From an uncultured Bacteroidales bacterium (GTDB lineage: Bacteria; Bacteroidota; Bacteroidia; Bacteroidales; Paludibacteraceae): a stretch of DNA of 10,068 nucleotides. Positions 1 through 5,096 of this stretch are shown here, piece after piece. The position numbers and the translations under genes were made by a program. The stretch lies in the NCBI GenBank assembly GCA_937911935.1, contig CALDQH010000033.1, forward strand, positions 1 to 10,068, given 5' to 3'. The notes beneath the pieces were generated by a model. It had not been told where the DNA came from. It made no database searches and saw only the letters and a list, made by a program, of their open reading frames with translations. Position 1 is the stretch's first letter, and the number at the start of each line of letters is the position of its first letter.

Positions 1-82
1 ATTAAAAGAAGAAATAACAAAAAATGAGCAAGAGAAATTGTTATATGAAGTTGAGATTCCTCTTTCATATGCTCTCTATTTA
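1..82 (+). other. Foreign DNA polymerase I-like fragment joined to ackA
   Basis: The first ~27 codons, in frame with ackA, read LKEEITKNEQEKLLYEVE then IPLSYALYLMEKEG. This fits the start of the family A polymerase domain of PolA, where a (Y/F)E.E.PL...L..ME..G stretch is typical, and does not fit acetate kinase. Base composition is about 26% GC against roughly 40-45% further in. The shared MEKEG codons at about 83-97 make the exact junction impossible to place. I infer an assembly or cloning chimera with a low-GC bacterium, not a natural fusion. Confidence 0.7.
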
Positions 83-517
83 ATGGAAAAAGAAGGTTTG
101 GATGCCAAAGGCATTTCTAACTACCTAAATAAAAAAGGTGGTGTAGCCGGTGTTTCGGGCTTGTCTTCGGATATGCGCGATATCGAAGCTGCCGATAAAG
201 CAGGCGAACCTAAGGCTGTTTTGGCGATGTCTATGTATGCATATCGCATCAAAAAATACATCGGTGCATATACCGCAGCGTTAGGTGGTGTGGATATTAT
301 TGTATTTACGGGTGGTGTAGGCGAAAATCAAATTGGTCTTCGTGCACAAATTTGCAACGAATTATCGTATATGGGAATAGAATTGGACGAAGTAGCCAAT
401 AATACCAAAGGAGAAGAGATTGTTATTACGACTCCAGCATCTAAAGTAAAAGTGGTAGTAGTTCCTACCGATGAAGAATTTATGATTGCGTCGGATACTA
501 TGAGTTTAATTTCATAA
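2..517 (+). CDS. ackA: Acetate kinase, C-terminal part (5' end replaced by foreign sequence)
   Basis: Acetate kinase makes ATP and acetate from acetyl phosphate and ADP in the cytoplasm, the last step of the Pta-AckA fermentation route. The frame is open from base 2, but acetate kinase similarity starts only around base 77-83 (YLMEKEGLDAKG). From there the C-terminal ATPase-fold domain is continuous: an NKKGG..GVSG.SSDMRD block, RIKKYIGAY, the VFTGGVGEN nucleotide-binding motif at about bases 295-330, then the usual end PTDEEFMIASDT. Acetate kinases are about 400 residues, so roughly the last 145 are here. The conserved MGTRxGDxDP motif that should come just before is absent and replaced by unrelated sequence (see next entry). 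The stop lies 4 bases before the next gene, suggesting co-transcription. Family assignment is certain; the real start is outside the window. Confidence 0.93.
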   Translation, partial: LKEEITKNEQEKLLYEVEIPLSYALYLMEKEGLDAKGISNYLNKKGGVAGVSGLSSDMRDIEAADKAGEPKAVLAMSMYAYRIKKYIGAYTAALGGVDIIVFTGGVGENQIGLRAQICNELSYMGIELDEVANNTKGEEIVITTPASKVKVVVVPTDEEFMIASDTMSLIS

Positions 518-521
518 TACG

Positions 522-1133
522 ATGCGCAGATTCTTAGCTTTATTGCCAACTTACCTTTTTCAACCCTTACTAATCCCGGCATACGGGATTGGGTTGTTGG
601 GGGTAAGTTCGTTTTTTTATGGATATTCGCCTATATTAAAAGGTGTGATATTGGGTTTGTCTTTCTTTTTGGCTGTTTTCTTACCCGTATTGTGGTATTT
701 TGTGTTGCGTAAACTAAATATCATAACAACCTCGCAGGCTTCGAGCCGTCACGAAAGAAAATGGGCATACCTTTTTACCTTGTCTGCGTATGCAGTTGTG
801 GCTTGTTTAAGTTTGTATTTTGGATTAAAGCCCTATTATGTGCAATTGTGGATTGGAGCTTTCTTTGCTTTAATGGTAGTTTATGTAGTAAATTTCTTTT
901 GGAAAATCAGCGCACACGCCACTGGAATGGGTGGTTTGCTGGGTTCTGTTATTTTTTTGAGTTTTTTATTCTATAAAATGCCGTTATTTCTAATAATTGT
1001 ATTATCTTTGTGCTCCGGTTGGGTAATGTGGGCGAGGCTCGAGTTAGAGGCTCATACACCAGCTCAATTGATAGCAGGGTTTGCTTTAGGGATCTTTTCC
1101 ATGTTGTTTTTGCCATTTTGCACTTTTTTTTAA
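522..1133 (+). CDS. Integral membrane protein, degenerate PAP2-superfamily phosphatase
   Basis: A 203-residue, very hydrophobic protein with about six likely membrane segments (roughly residues 5-30, 38-62, 83-101, 106-126, 137-165, 183-203). It matches the layout of type 2 phosphatidic acid phosphatases, which remove phosphate from lipid phosphates such as undecaprenyl pyrophosphate at the membrane. SAHATG (130-135, His132) stands where PSGH is expected. ARLELEAHTPAQ (171-182) stands where SR-x5-H-x3-D is expected, keeping Arg172 and His178 at exact spacing but with Ser to Ala and Asp to Gln. The first motif (K-x6-RP) is only hinted at by R-HERK near 76-80. The ATG is 4 bases after the ackA stop, so the two are probably one transcript. 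Membrane location is safe; enzymatic activity is uncertain. Confidence 0.75.
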   Translation: MRRFLALLPTYLFQPLLIPAYGIGLLGVSSFFYGYSPILKGVILGLSFFLAVFLPVLWYFVLRKLNIITTSQASSRHERKWAYLFTLSAYAVVACLSLYFGLKPYYVQLWIGAFFALMVVYVVNFFWKISAHATGMGGLLGSVIFLSFLFYKMPLFLIIVLSLCSGWVMWARLELEAHTPAQLIAGFALGIFSMLFLPFCTFF

Positions 1134-1160
1134 TAAAAAGTGAAGAAAAACGAAAAAATA

Positions 1161-1192
1161 TTTGGTGGTTTCAAAAATAGTTCATACATTTG
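1161..1192 (+). promoter_or_regulatory. Bacteroidetes-type promoter for tRNA-Glu and rpsT
   Basis: TTTG at 1161-1164 and TACATTTG at 1185-1192 are 20 bases apart, matching the Bacteroidetes -33 TTTG / -7 TAnnTTTG promoter. Initiation would fall near 1196, about 15 bases before the tRNA. Confidence 0.7.
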
Positions 1193-1210
1193 CAATCCCA
1201 AAACAACACT

Positions 1211-1282
1211 GGCCCATTCGTCTATCGGTTAGGACGCAAGATTTTCATTCTTGAAAGAGCGGTTCGATTCCGCTATGGGCTA
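1211..1282 (+). tRNA. tRNA-Glu (anticodon UUC)
   Basis: A full cloverleaf folds by eye. The acceptor stem pairs 1211-1217 with 1275-1281 (first pair G-U), the anticodon stem CAAGA/TCTTG encloses loop TTTTCAT with anticodon TTC at 1244-1246, and the T arm is AGCGG-TTCGATT-CCGCT. The discriminator is A1282; the next bases are CAA, so the CCA end is not encoded and must be added enzymatically. It lies 23 bases before rpsT with no terminator between them, so the tRNA is probably cut from a tRNA-mRNA precursor. Confidence 0.96.
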
Positions 1283-1305
1283 CAAAATTTAAAAAAGAAC
1301 ATAAA

Positions 1306-1560
1306 ATGGCAAACCACAAATCGTCTGAAAAGAGAATCAGACAAACTGAAAAACGTCGTTTGCATAATAAGTATTATGCCAAGACGGCACGCAACGCAGT
1401 TCGTAAATTGCGTGCGATGCACAAAAAAGAAGAGGCCGCCGCTTTACTACCTGTAGTATCGGCCATGTTAGATAAACTAGCAAAAAAGAACGTGATTCAC
1501 AAAAATAAAGCCAACAACTTGAAATCGAAATTGGCTGTTCACGTAAACAAATTGGCCTAA
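1306..1560 (+). CDS. rpsT: 30S ribosomal protein S20
   Basis: S20 is a small basic protein that binds 16S rRNA early in 30S subunit assembly. The 84-residue product starts MANHKSSEKRIRQTEKRR and ends with the alanine/lysine-rich helix KNKANNLKSKLAVHVNKLA. Length, charge and the helical-bundle pattern are typical for the family. The ATG is preceded by an A/T-rich leader without Shine-Dalgarno sequence, as usual for Bacteroidetes ribosomal protein genes. Transcription most likely begins upstream of tRNA-Glu and stops at the hairpin 20 bases after the stop codon, making a two-gene tRNA/S20 unit. Nothing is unusual in the protein. Confidence 0.98.
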   Translation: MANHKSSEKRIRQTEKRRLHNKYYAKTARNAVRKLRAMHKKEEAAALLPVVSAMLDKLAKKNVIHKNKANNLKSKLAVHVNKLA

Positions 1561-1580
1561 GTAAAAAACCATTAAGATTT

Positions 1581-1610
1581 AACCTCTCTGTAAAAAGAGA
1601 GGTTTTTTTT
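1581..1610 (+). terminator. Intrinsic terminator of rpsT
   Basis: AACCTCTCT (1581-1589) pairs perfectly with AGAGAGGTT (1596-1604) around a 6-base loop, and a run of eight T covers 1603-1610. Confidence 0.93.
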
Positions 1611-1633
1611 ATCTCTATTTAAAGGATTTGTTG

Positions 1634-1641
1634 TATCTTCG
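1634..1641 (+). promoter_or_regulatory. Possible -7 box for radC
   Basis: TATCTTCG resembles TAnnTTTG with one mismatch and lies 33 bases before the radC ATG, just after the rpsT terminator. I see no TTTG at the proper distance upstream, so this rests on one box and on position. Confidence 0.35.
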
Positions 1642-1674
1642 ACAAACCAAAAACCATCTTAATCATTCTTAATT

Positions 1675-2385
1675 ATGCAAAACCAAGAAAACGAGTATCG
1701 TGGTATTAAGTCGTGGTCGTACGACGAAAGACCCCGCGAAAAAATGTTGCAAAAGGGGGCTGGCTATCTTTCTAATGCAGAATTGCTTGCTATTTTAATT
1801 GCAACAGGGACCAAAAAGCAAACTGCCATTGATTTAGCACGTTTGCTGTTAGCTAAAAGCCAAAATAGTTTGTTGCAATTAGGTAAGTTTTCGCCGCTTG
1901 AACTATCTTCTCTAACAAAAGGGATAGGAATGGCCAAGGCGGTAACCATTGCAGCTGCGTTAGAAATTGGCAGAAGGCGTAGCGATGAATTGCCTTCGCA
2001 ACAAATCGTATTTAGTTCGAGTGAGCAGGTGGCGTCGGTATTTAGACCGATGTTGGCAGATTTGCCACACGAAGAGTTTTGGATTTTATTGTTATCAAGA
2101 ACCAACAAAGCCATTGCTAAATATCGAGTAGCAGTTGGTGGTGTGCATCAAACTACGGTAGATGTTCGTGTTGTATTAAAGCATGCCTTGTTGCATTTGG
2201 CATCGGCAGTGGTGTTGTGTCATAACCATCCTTCTGGTAGCAGAATGCCAAGCCTGGCAGATAAAAACCTGACAAAGCAAATTATCGAGGCGGCTCGATG
2301 GATGGAAATTAAAATTTTGGATCATATTATTATCGCAGGAGATTCTTATTATAGTTTTTCCGACGAAAATACGTTGACATTATGA
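1675..2385 (+). CDS. radC: RadC/JAB-domain protein (UPF0758 family)
   Basis: A 236-residue member of the RadC family, once thought a DNA repair protein; its true role is unsettled. The N-terminal part carries the conserved RPREKM...GA.YLSNAELLAILI.TGT block (19-46) and a helix-hairpin-helix-like GIGMAKA stretch (83-89). The C-terminal JAB/MPN metalloprotease-like domain has the zinc signature: glutamate in PHEEFW (133-134), HNHPSG at 183-188 and Asp196 in the SLADKN segment, so the metal site looks intact. The ATG follows an A/T-rich leader without Shine-Dalgarno sequence. The stop overlaps the next gene's start (ATGA), indicating translational coupling with the deacetylase-like gene. Confidence 0.95.
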   Translation: MQNQENEYRGIKSWSYDERPREKMLQKGAGYLSNAELLAILIATGTKKQTAIDLARLLLAKSQNSLLQLGKFSPLELSSLTKGIGMAKAVTIAAALEIGRRRSDELPSQQIVFSSSEQVASVFRPMLADLPHEEFWILLLSRTNKAIAKYRVAVGGVHQTTVDVRVVLKHALLHLASAVVLCHNHPSGSRMPSLADKNLTKQIIEAARWMEIKILDHIIIAGDSYYSFSDENTLTL

Positions 2386-3698
2386 TTTATCTATATACAG
2401 AAAAATATACCCCTCGTGTTCAGTATGTATGCTCGCATATTTTTACCACCATGTTGGGTAAGCAAATAACTTGGATTTACGAGTGGGATAAATTACCTAA
2501 TCCCAAAGAAAATACCGTGGTAGCATATACGTCAAAGGACTGTCCTGATGGCGTGTTCTCGGTGTGTCCGCACGGCTTGCTTTTTAAACAGGGTATCAAA
2601 GAGCAATCTATCAGCATGGGACAATGGGAGGGAATGAAAACCTTTTTTGAAACGCAAGGTGGTCATATCCCTTTTGATTTATTTTCCGCTGTGTTTTATT
2701 TGATAACACGCTACGAAGAATATACAGCATCGTCCGATGCTTTTGATGACAAAGGGCGCTTTAAGGCAACAAATAGCTTGGCTTATCGCGAAGGTTTTTT
2801 AAGAGAGCCTTTGATTGATAAGTGGGTGATCAGATTTGAACAAGAGTTGCAGAAGTGTTGTTCTACGTATCAGCCTTCTGTTAAGCGTCAGTTTGTTTTT
2901 CGTCCAGTTATTGTTATCAACAATCTGTTTAAGTATCAAAACAAACCGATTTTAACCAATTTGAACCAAATGGCAATGAAATTGGTTAAAGGTAAGTGGG
3001 AGTCCTTAAAGTTGCAATTAAAAGTGCTTTTGCATATCACATCCGATCCTTATTGTAACTTTTCATCGTTGATGCAATTGCATAATCGCAATAATTTATT
3101 GCCGATTTTCTTTTTGAAGGTATCTAACAGTTCGTGGTGGAATCGTCCTGTTTATGCTACCTATCGCTCTTATCGAAAATTGTTGCTTCACAACTATATG
3201 TTAGAGCTGAATAGTAGTTTGCAAGCATCTGAGAATATAAAGCAATATCTTTCGGAGAGAAAAAAACTGCACAAAATTACCAAATCGCAGGTGGTGATGA
3301 ATTGTTTTCATCATTTGGCATTTCGTATTCCACGTTCGTATCGAAACTTGTTAAAAGCTTCGATTAAGGACGATTATAGTATGGTTTATGCGGACGAAAT
3401 AGGCTTTAGAGCCAGCACATGTACGCCCTACAAGTATTACGATTTAGAAAAAGAGGATTATTATAAATTAGTAATTCATCCTGTAGCCTTGTGTGACGAT
3501 ATGTTGCGTAAAACTTCTTGTCATCGTGATCAGGTGTATCAAAATATGTTGCAAATGGCAGAGTGTACTCGTCAAGTGCAAGGTGAGTTAGTTACGATCT
3601 TTCATAACGATATTTTGTCGGATGCGGGCAGATGGTCGCATTGGCTGGGGGTATATGAATCTGCCATCCATGCTATTGCCAATATGGAGGTAAAATAG
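2382..3698 (+). CDS. DUF7033/polysaccharide deacetylase-like protein with degenerate metal site
   Basis: A 438-residue protein resembling a Bacteroidetes family in which an N-terminal domain (Pfam DUF7033, as I recall) precedes a NodB-like polysaccharide deacetylase. The N-terminal domain ends in IPFDLFSAVFYLITRYEEY (96-114), then GRF (125-127) and the GFL.EPLIDKW region (138-148). The C-terminal part keeps RIPRSYRNLL (315-324), DDYSMVYADEIGFRASTCTP (330-349), the YDLEKED segment (353-359) and FHND (407-410). The residues that should bind metal appear changed: VIN-N at 178-181 stands where relatives have a DxD motif, and LNSS at 276-279 stands where an HPS motif is expected. I infer an inactive or altered relative. 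There is no signal peptide or membrane segment. It overlaps radC by 4 bases. The substrate is unknown; homologs are linked to cell-surface glycans. Confidence 0.8.
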   Translation: MIYLYTEKYTPRVQYVCSHIFTTMLGKQITWIYEWDKLPNPKENTVVAYTSKDCPDGVFSVCPHGLLFKQGIKEQSISMGQWEGMKTFFETQGGHIPFDLFSAVFYLITRYEEYTASSDAFDDKGRFKATNSLAYREGFLREPLIDKWVIRFEQELQKCCSTYQPSVKRQFVFRPVIVINNLFKYQNKPILTNLNQMAMKLVKGKWESLKLQLKVLLHITSDPYCNFSSLMQLHNRNNLLPIFFLKVSNSSWWNRPVYATYRSYRKLLLHNYMLELNSSLQASENIKQYLSERKKLHKITKSQVVMNCFHHLAFRIPRSYRNLLKASIKDDYSMVYADEIGFRASTCTPYKYYDLEKEDYYKLVIHPVALCDDMLRKTSCHRDQVYQNMLQMAECTRQVQGELVTIFHNDILSDAGRWSHWLGVYESAIHAIANMEVK

Positions 3699-3706
3699 TA
3701 ACTTTG
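3675..3706 (+). promoter_or_regulatory. Promoter for tRNA-Arg
   Basis: TAACTTTG (3699-3706) matches TAnnTTTG exactly. ATTG at 3675-3678, 20 bases upstream, is a near -33 box lying inside the last codons of the preceding gene. Initiation near 3710 leaves about 20 bases before the tRNA. Confidence 0.65.
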
Positions 3707-3729
3707 CACTCCTTAAATAAAATAGGTGA

Positions 3730-3801
3730 GGTCCTGTAGTTCAATGGATAGAATACGAGTTTCCTAAACTTTAGATCCGGGTTCGATTCCCGGCGGGACT
3801 A
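3730..3801 (+). tRNA. tRNA-Arg (anticodon CCU)
   Basis: A cloverleaf folds with acceptor arms 3730-3736 and 3794-3800 (first pair G-U), D stem GTTC/GAAT, anticodon loop TTCCTAA with CCT at 3763-3765 (reads AGG), and T arm CCGGG-TTCGATT-CCCGG. The anticodon stem CGAGT/ACTTT has a C-U mismatch at its outer pair and a G-U next to it. The discriminator is A3801, and CCA is not encoded. It has its own promoter and is followed at once by a long hairpin, so it is a single-gene transcript. Confidence 0.95.
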
Positions 3802-3802
3802 C

Positions 3803-3840
3803 AACAAGAGAAGCATTCCATTCGGAATGCTTCTCTTGTT
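3803..3840. terminator. Long perfect hairpin ending the tRNA-Arg transcript
   Basis: AACAAGAGAAGCATTCC (3803-3819) and GGAATGCTTCTCTTGTT (3824-3840) form a perfect 17-pair stem with a 4-base loop. The downstream T-run is short and broken (TTGTTTCTT), the upstream flank is A-rich, and it stands between convergent genes. It could act in both directions or as a 3' processing barrier. Confidence 0.75.
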
Positions 3841-3845
3841 TCTTA

Positions 3846-3911
3846 TCCGTTATTTTATTCCGTGCCAAAGGCACGACGCCCAGAAGGGCGTTTGTTACCT
3901 GCGGTAACGGA
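3846..3911. repeat. Cluster of three short perfect hairpins with a competing outer stem
   Basis: Three adjacent palindromes: CGTGCC-AAA-GGCACG (3861-3875), ACGCCC-AGAA-GGGCGT (3876-3891) and GTTACC-TGC-GGTAAC (3894-3908). A fourth pairing, TCCGTTA (3846-3852) with TAACGGA (3905-3911), would close the block into a cloverleaf-like shape but competes with the third hairpin for the same bases. No reading frame spans it. It looks like a small palindromic intergenic repeat; whether copies exist elsewhere cannot be seen here. Confidence 0.6.
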
Positions 3912-3919
3912 AAACAAAA

Positions 3920-3968
3920 GCATCCCATGCGGGAGGCCTTTTTTTTGTTCGGGATGCCTTTTTTGTTC
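3920..3968. terminator. Terminator with a duplicated right arm, probably bidirectional
   Basis: GCATCCC (3920-3926) can pair with GGGAGGC (3931-3937, one A-G mismatch, loop ATGC) followed by eight T, or perfectly with GGGATGC (3951-3957) followed by CTTTTTT. The two right arms are near-copies (3931-3950 and 3951-3968, both ending in T-run plus GTTC). Read on the minus strand, GGGATGC is followed by TTTTGTTTT, so the same structure can end aroB transcription. Confidence 0.7.
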
Positions 3969-3978
3969 GTAGTCCTAT

Positions 3979-4020
3979 AACTCCTAATTCCTAACTCCTA
4001 ACTCCTAACTCCTAACTCCT
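3979..4020. repeat. Heptamer tandem repeat, (AACTCCT)x6
   Basis: Six head-to-tail 7-base units from 3979 to 4020; the second is AATTCCT, the others identical. A decayed partial unit may precede it (3972-3978). The array ends 2 bases before the aroB stop codon (4023-4025, minus strand) and lies in the aroB 3' untranslated region, where the RNA would read AGGAGUU repeatedly. Confidence 0.95.
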
Positions 4021-4022
4021 AA

Positions 4023-5096
4023 TTAAATCCCCACGCTATCTCGGTAAAAATCAAGTGCTTGGAATATTAGTTCTTTTTCGACAATGCAGTCGGGGATGAT
4101 GTTGCCTACATTCTTTAATAAGGTAAAGTTGACCCTGCCAGCTGCTGTGTTTTTCTTGTCGTGCGCCATGTACTCGTACAGAGCGGGGTAGTCGTTGCAG
4201 GTAATGGGAAATACACCGTAGTTGTCTTTGATAAACCGAATGGTTTCTAACATTATATCTTGCGGAAACCCTTGCAATTTGTGCGAAAGATAAAGCTCGC
4301 CAATGAGTCCCCATGCTACCGCATATCCGTGCAAAATAGGTTTGCCAATGGCGTGCGAGTAACTCTCGAACGCATGACCAATGGTGTGTCCTAAGTTGAG
4401 GGCTTTTCTGATGCCTTTTTCGTGTGGGTCCTGTGCAACGATGTTTGCTTTTACTTGAATGGATGTTTGAATAAGGTTGGCAAGCAGTTCGTAATCAGGG
4501 TGATTGATATCAAAACTTGATAGACGTCCCATTTCTTCTCTTGACGACAGAAGGCCGTGTTTTAGCATTTCGGCATAGCCAGATAGCAAGTTCTGCGTGT
4601 CTAACGAACGTAAAAAATCGGGGCATATTACCACGGCTTGTGCTGGGTTGATAACACCTATCTCGTTTTTTAATCCATTAAAGTTGATGCCTGTTTTGCC
4701 ACCTATAGCAGCATCGACCATCGAAAGCAATGTTGTCGGAATGTTGATAAAACGAATGCCTCGTTTAAAGGTGTTGGCAACAAAACCGCCCAAATCGGTT
4801 ACAACGCCTCCACCTACATTGATTAAAACGGAATGACGTGTAGCACCCCTCTCGCCCAAGAAGGTCCAAATGTCCACTACGGTTTCGATGGTTTTGTAGT
4901 GGTCGCCATTGGGCATGGTATAAACTTGGGCACTATCAAACAATCCACCTGTTTGCAACAGGGGTAAACAATGTTTGCGAGTTGATTGGTCGGTTAGTAT
5001 AAACAATTGTTCCGACGAAACGCCCTGTAATAGGGCATTTACATCGGAAGCTAATTGTGTGGTAAAAATAACCGAGTTGTTATTTTTTGATGTCAC
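4023..5096 (-). CDS. aroB: 3-dehydroquinate synthase
   Basis: AroB turns DAHP into 3-dehydroquinate, the second step of the shikimate route to chorismate and aromatic amino acids, using NAD and a divalent metal in the cytoplasm. The 357-residue length is normal. Visible signatures: NVGGGVVTDLGGFVANTFKR (93-112, NAD site), PTTLLSMVDAAIGGKTGIN (120-138), GYAEMLKHG (173-181, metal ligand Glu175), NLGHTIGHAFE (234-244, His237) and LHGYAVAWG (255-263, His256). All three expected metal ligands are present. The start is a GTG at 5096-5094; an in-frame stop four codons upstream and no early in-frame ATG support it. The first 17 bases overlap the end of asd, so the two are co-transcribed and probably translationally coupled. 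Confidence 0.97.
   Translation of the reverse strand: MTSKNNNSVIFTTQLASDVNALLQGVSSEQLFILTDQSTRKHCLPLLQTGGLFDSAQVYTMPNGDHYKTIETVVDIWTFLGERGATRHSVLINVGGGVVTDLGGFVANTFKRGIRFINIPTTLLSMVDAAIGGKTGINFNGLKNEIGVINPAQAVVICPDFLRSLDTQNLLSGYAEMLKHGLLSSREEMGRLSSFDINHPDYELLANLIQTSIQVKANIVAQDPHEKGIRKALNLGHTIGHAFESYSHAIGKPILHGYAVAWGLIGELYLSHKLQGFPQDIMLETIRFIKDNYGVFPITCNDYPALYEYMAHDKKNTAAGRVNFTLLKNVGNIIPDCIVEKELIFQALDFYRDSVGI

Noticed and set aside
1121..1142. Hairpin CACTTTTT/AAAAAGTG around the PAP2-like gene's stop codon as a terminator
   Set aside because: The stem is nearly all A-T and no T-run follows on the plus strand; it may arise by chance in A/T-rich sequence.
1190..1456. 88-codon plus-strand frame over tRNA-Glu and the start of rpsT
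   Set aside because: It runs through the tRNA and reads rpsT in the wrong frame.
3785..3801. Attachment site of an integrated element at the tRNA-Arg 3' end
   Set aside because: No integrase gene and no second copy of the tRNA 3' end are present; the only similar stretch is the ordinary T arm of tRNA-Glu.
3979..4020. CRISPR-like array
   Set aside because: Units are 7 bases and contiguous with no spacers, and no cas genes are nearby; it is a simple tandem repeat.
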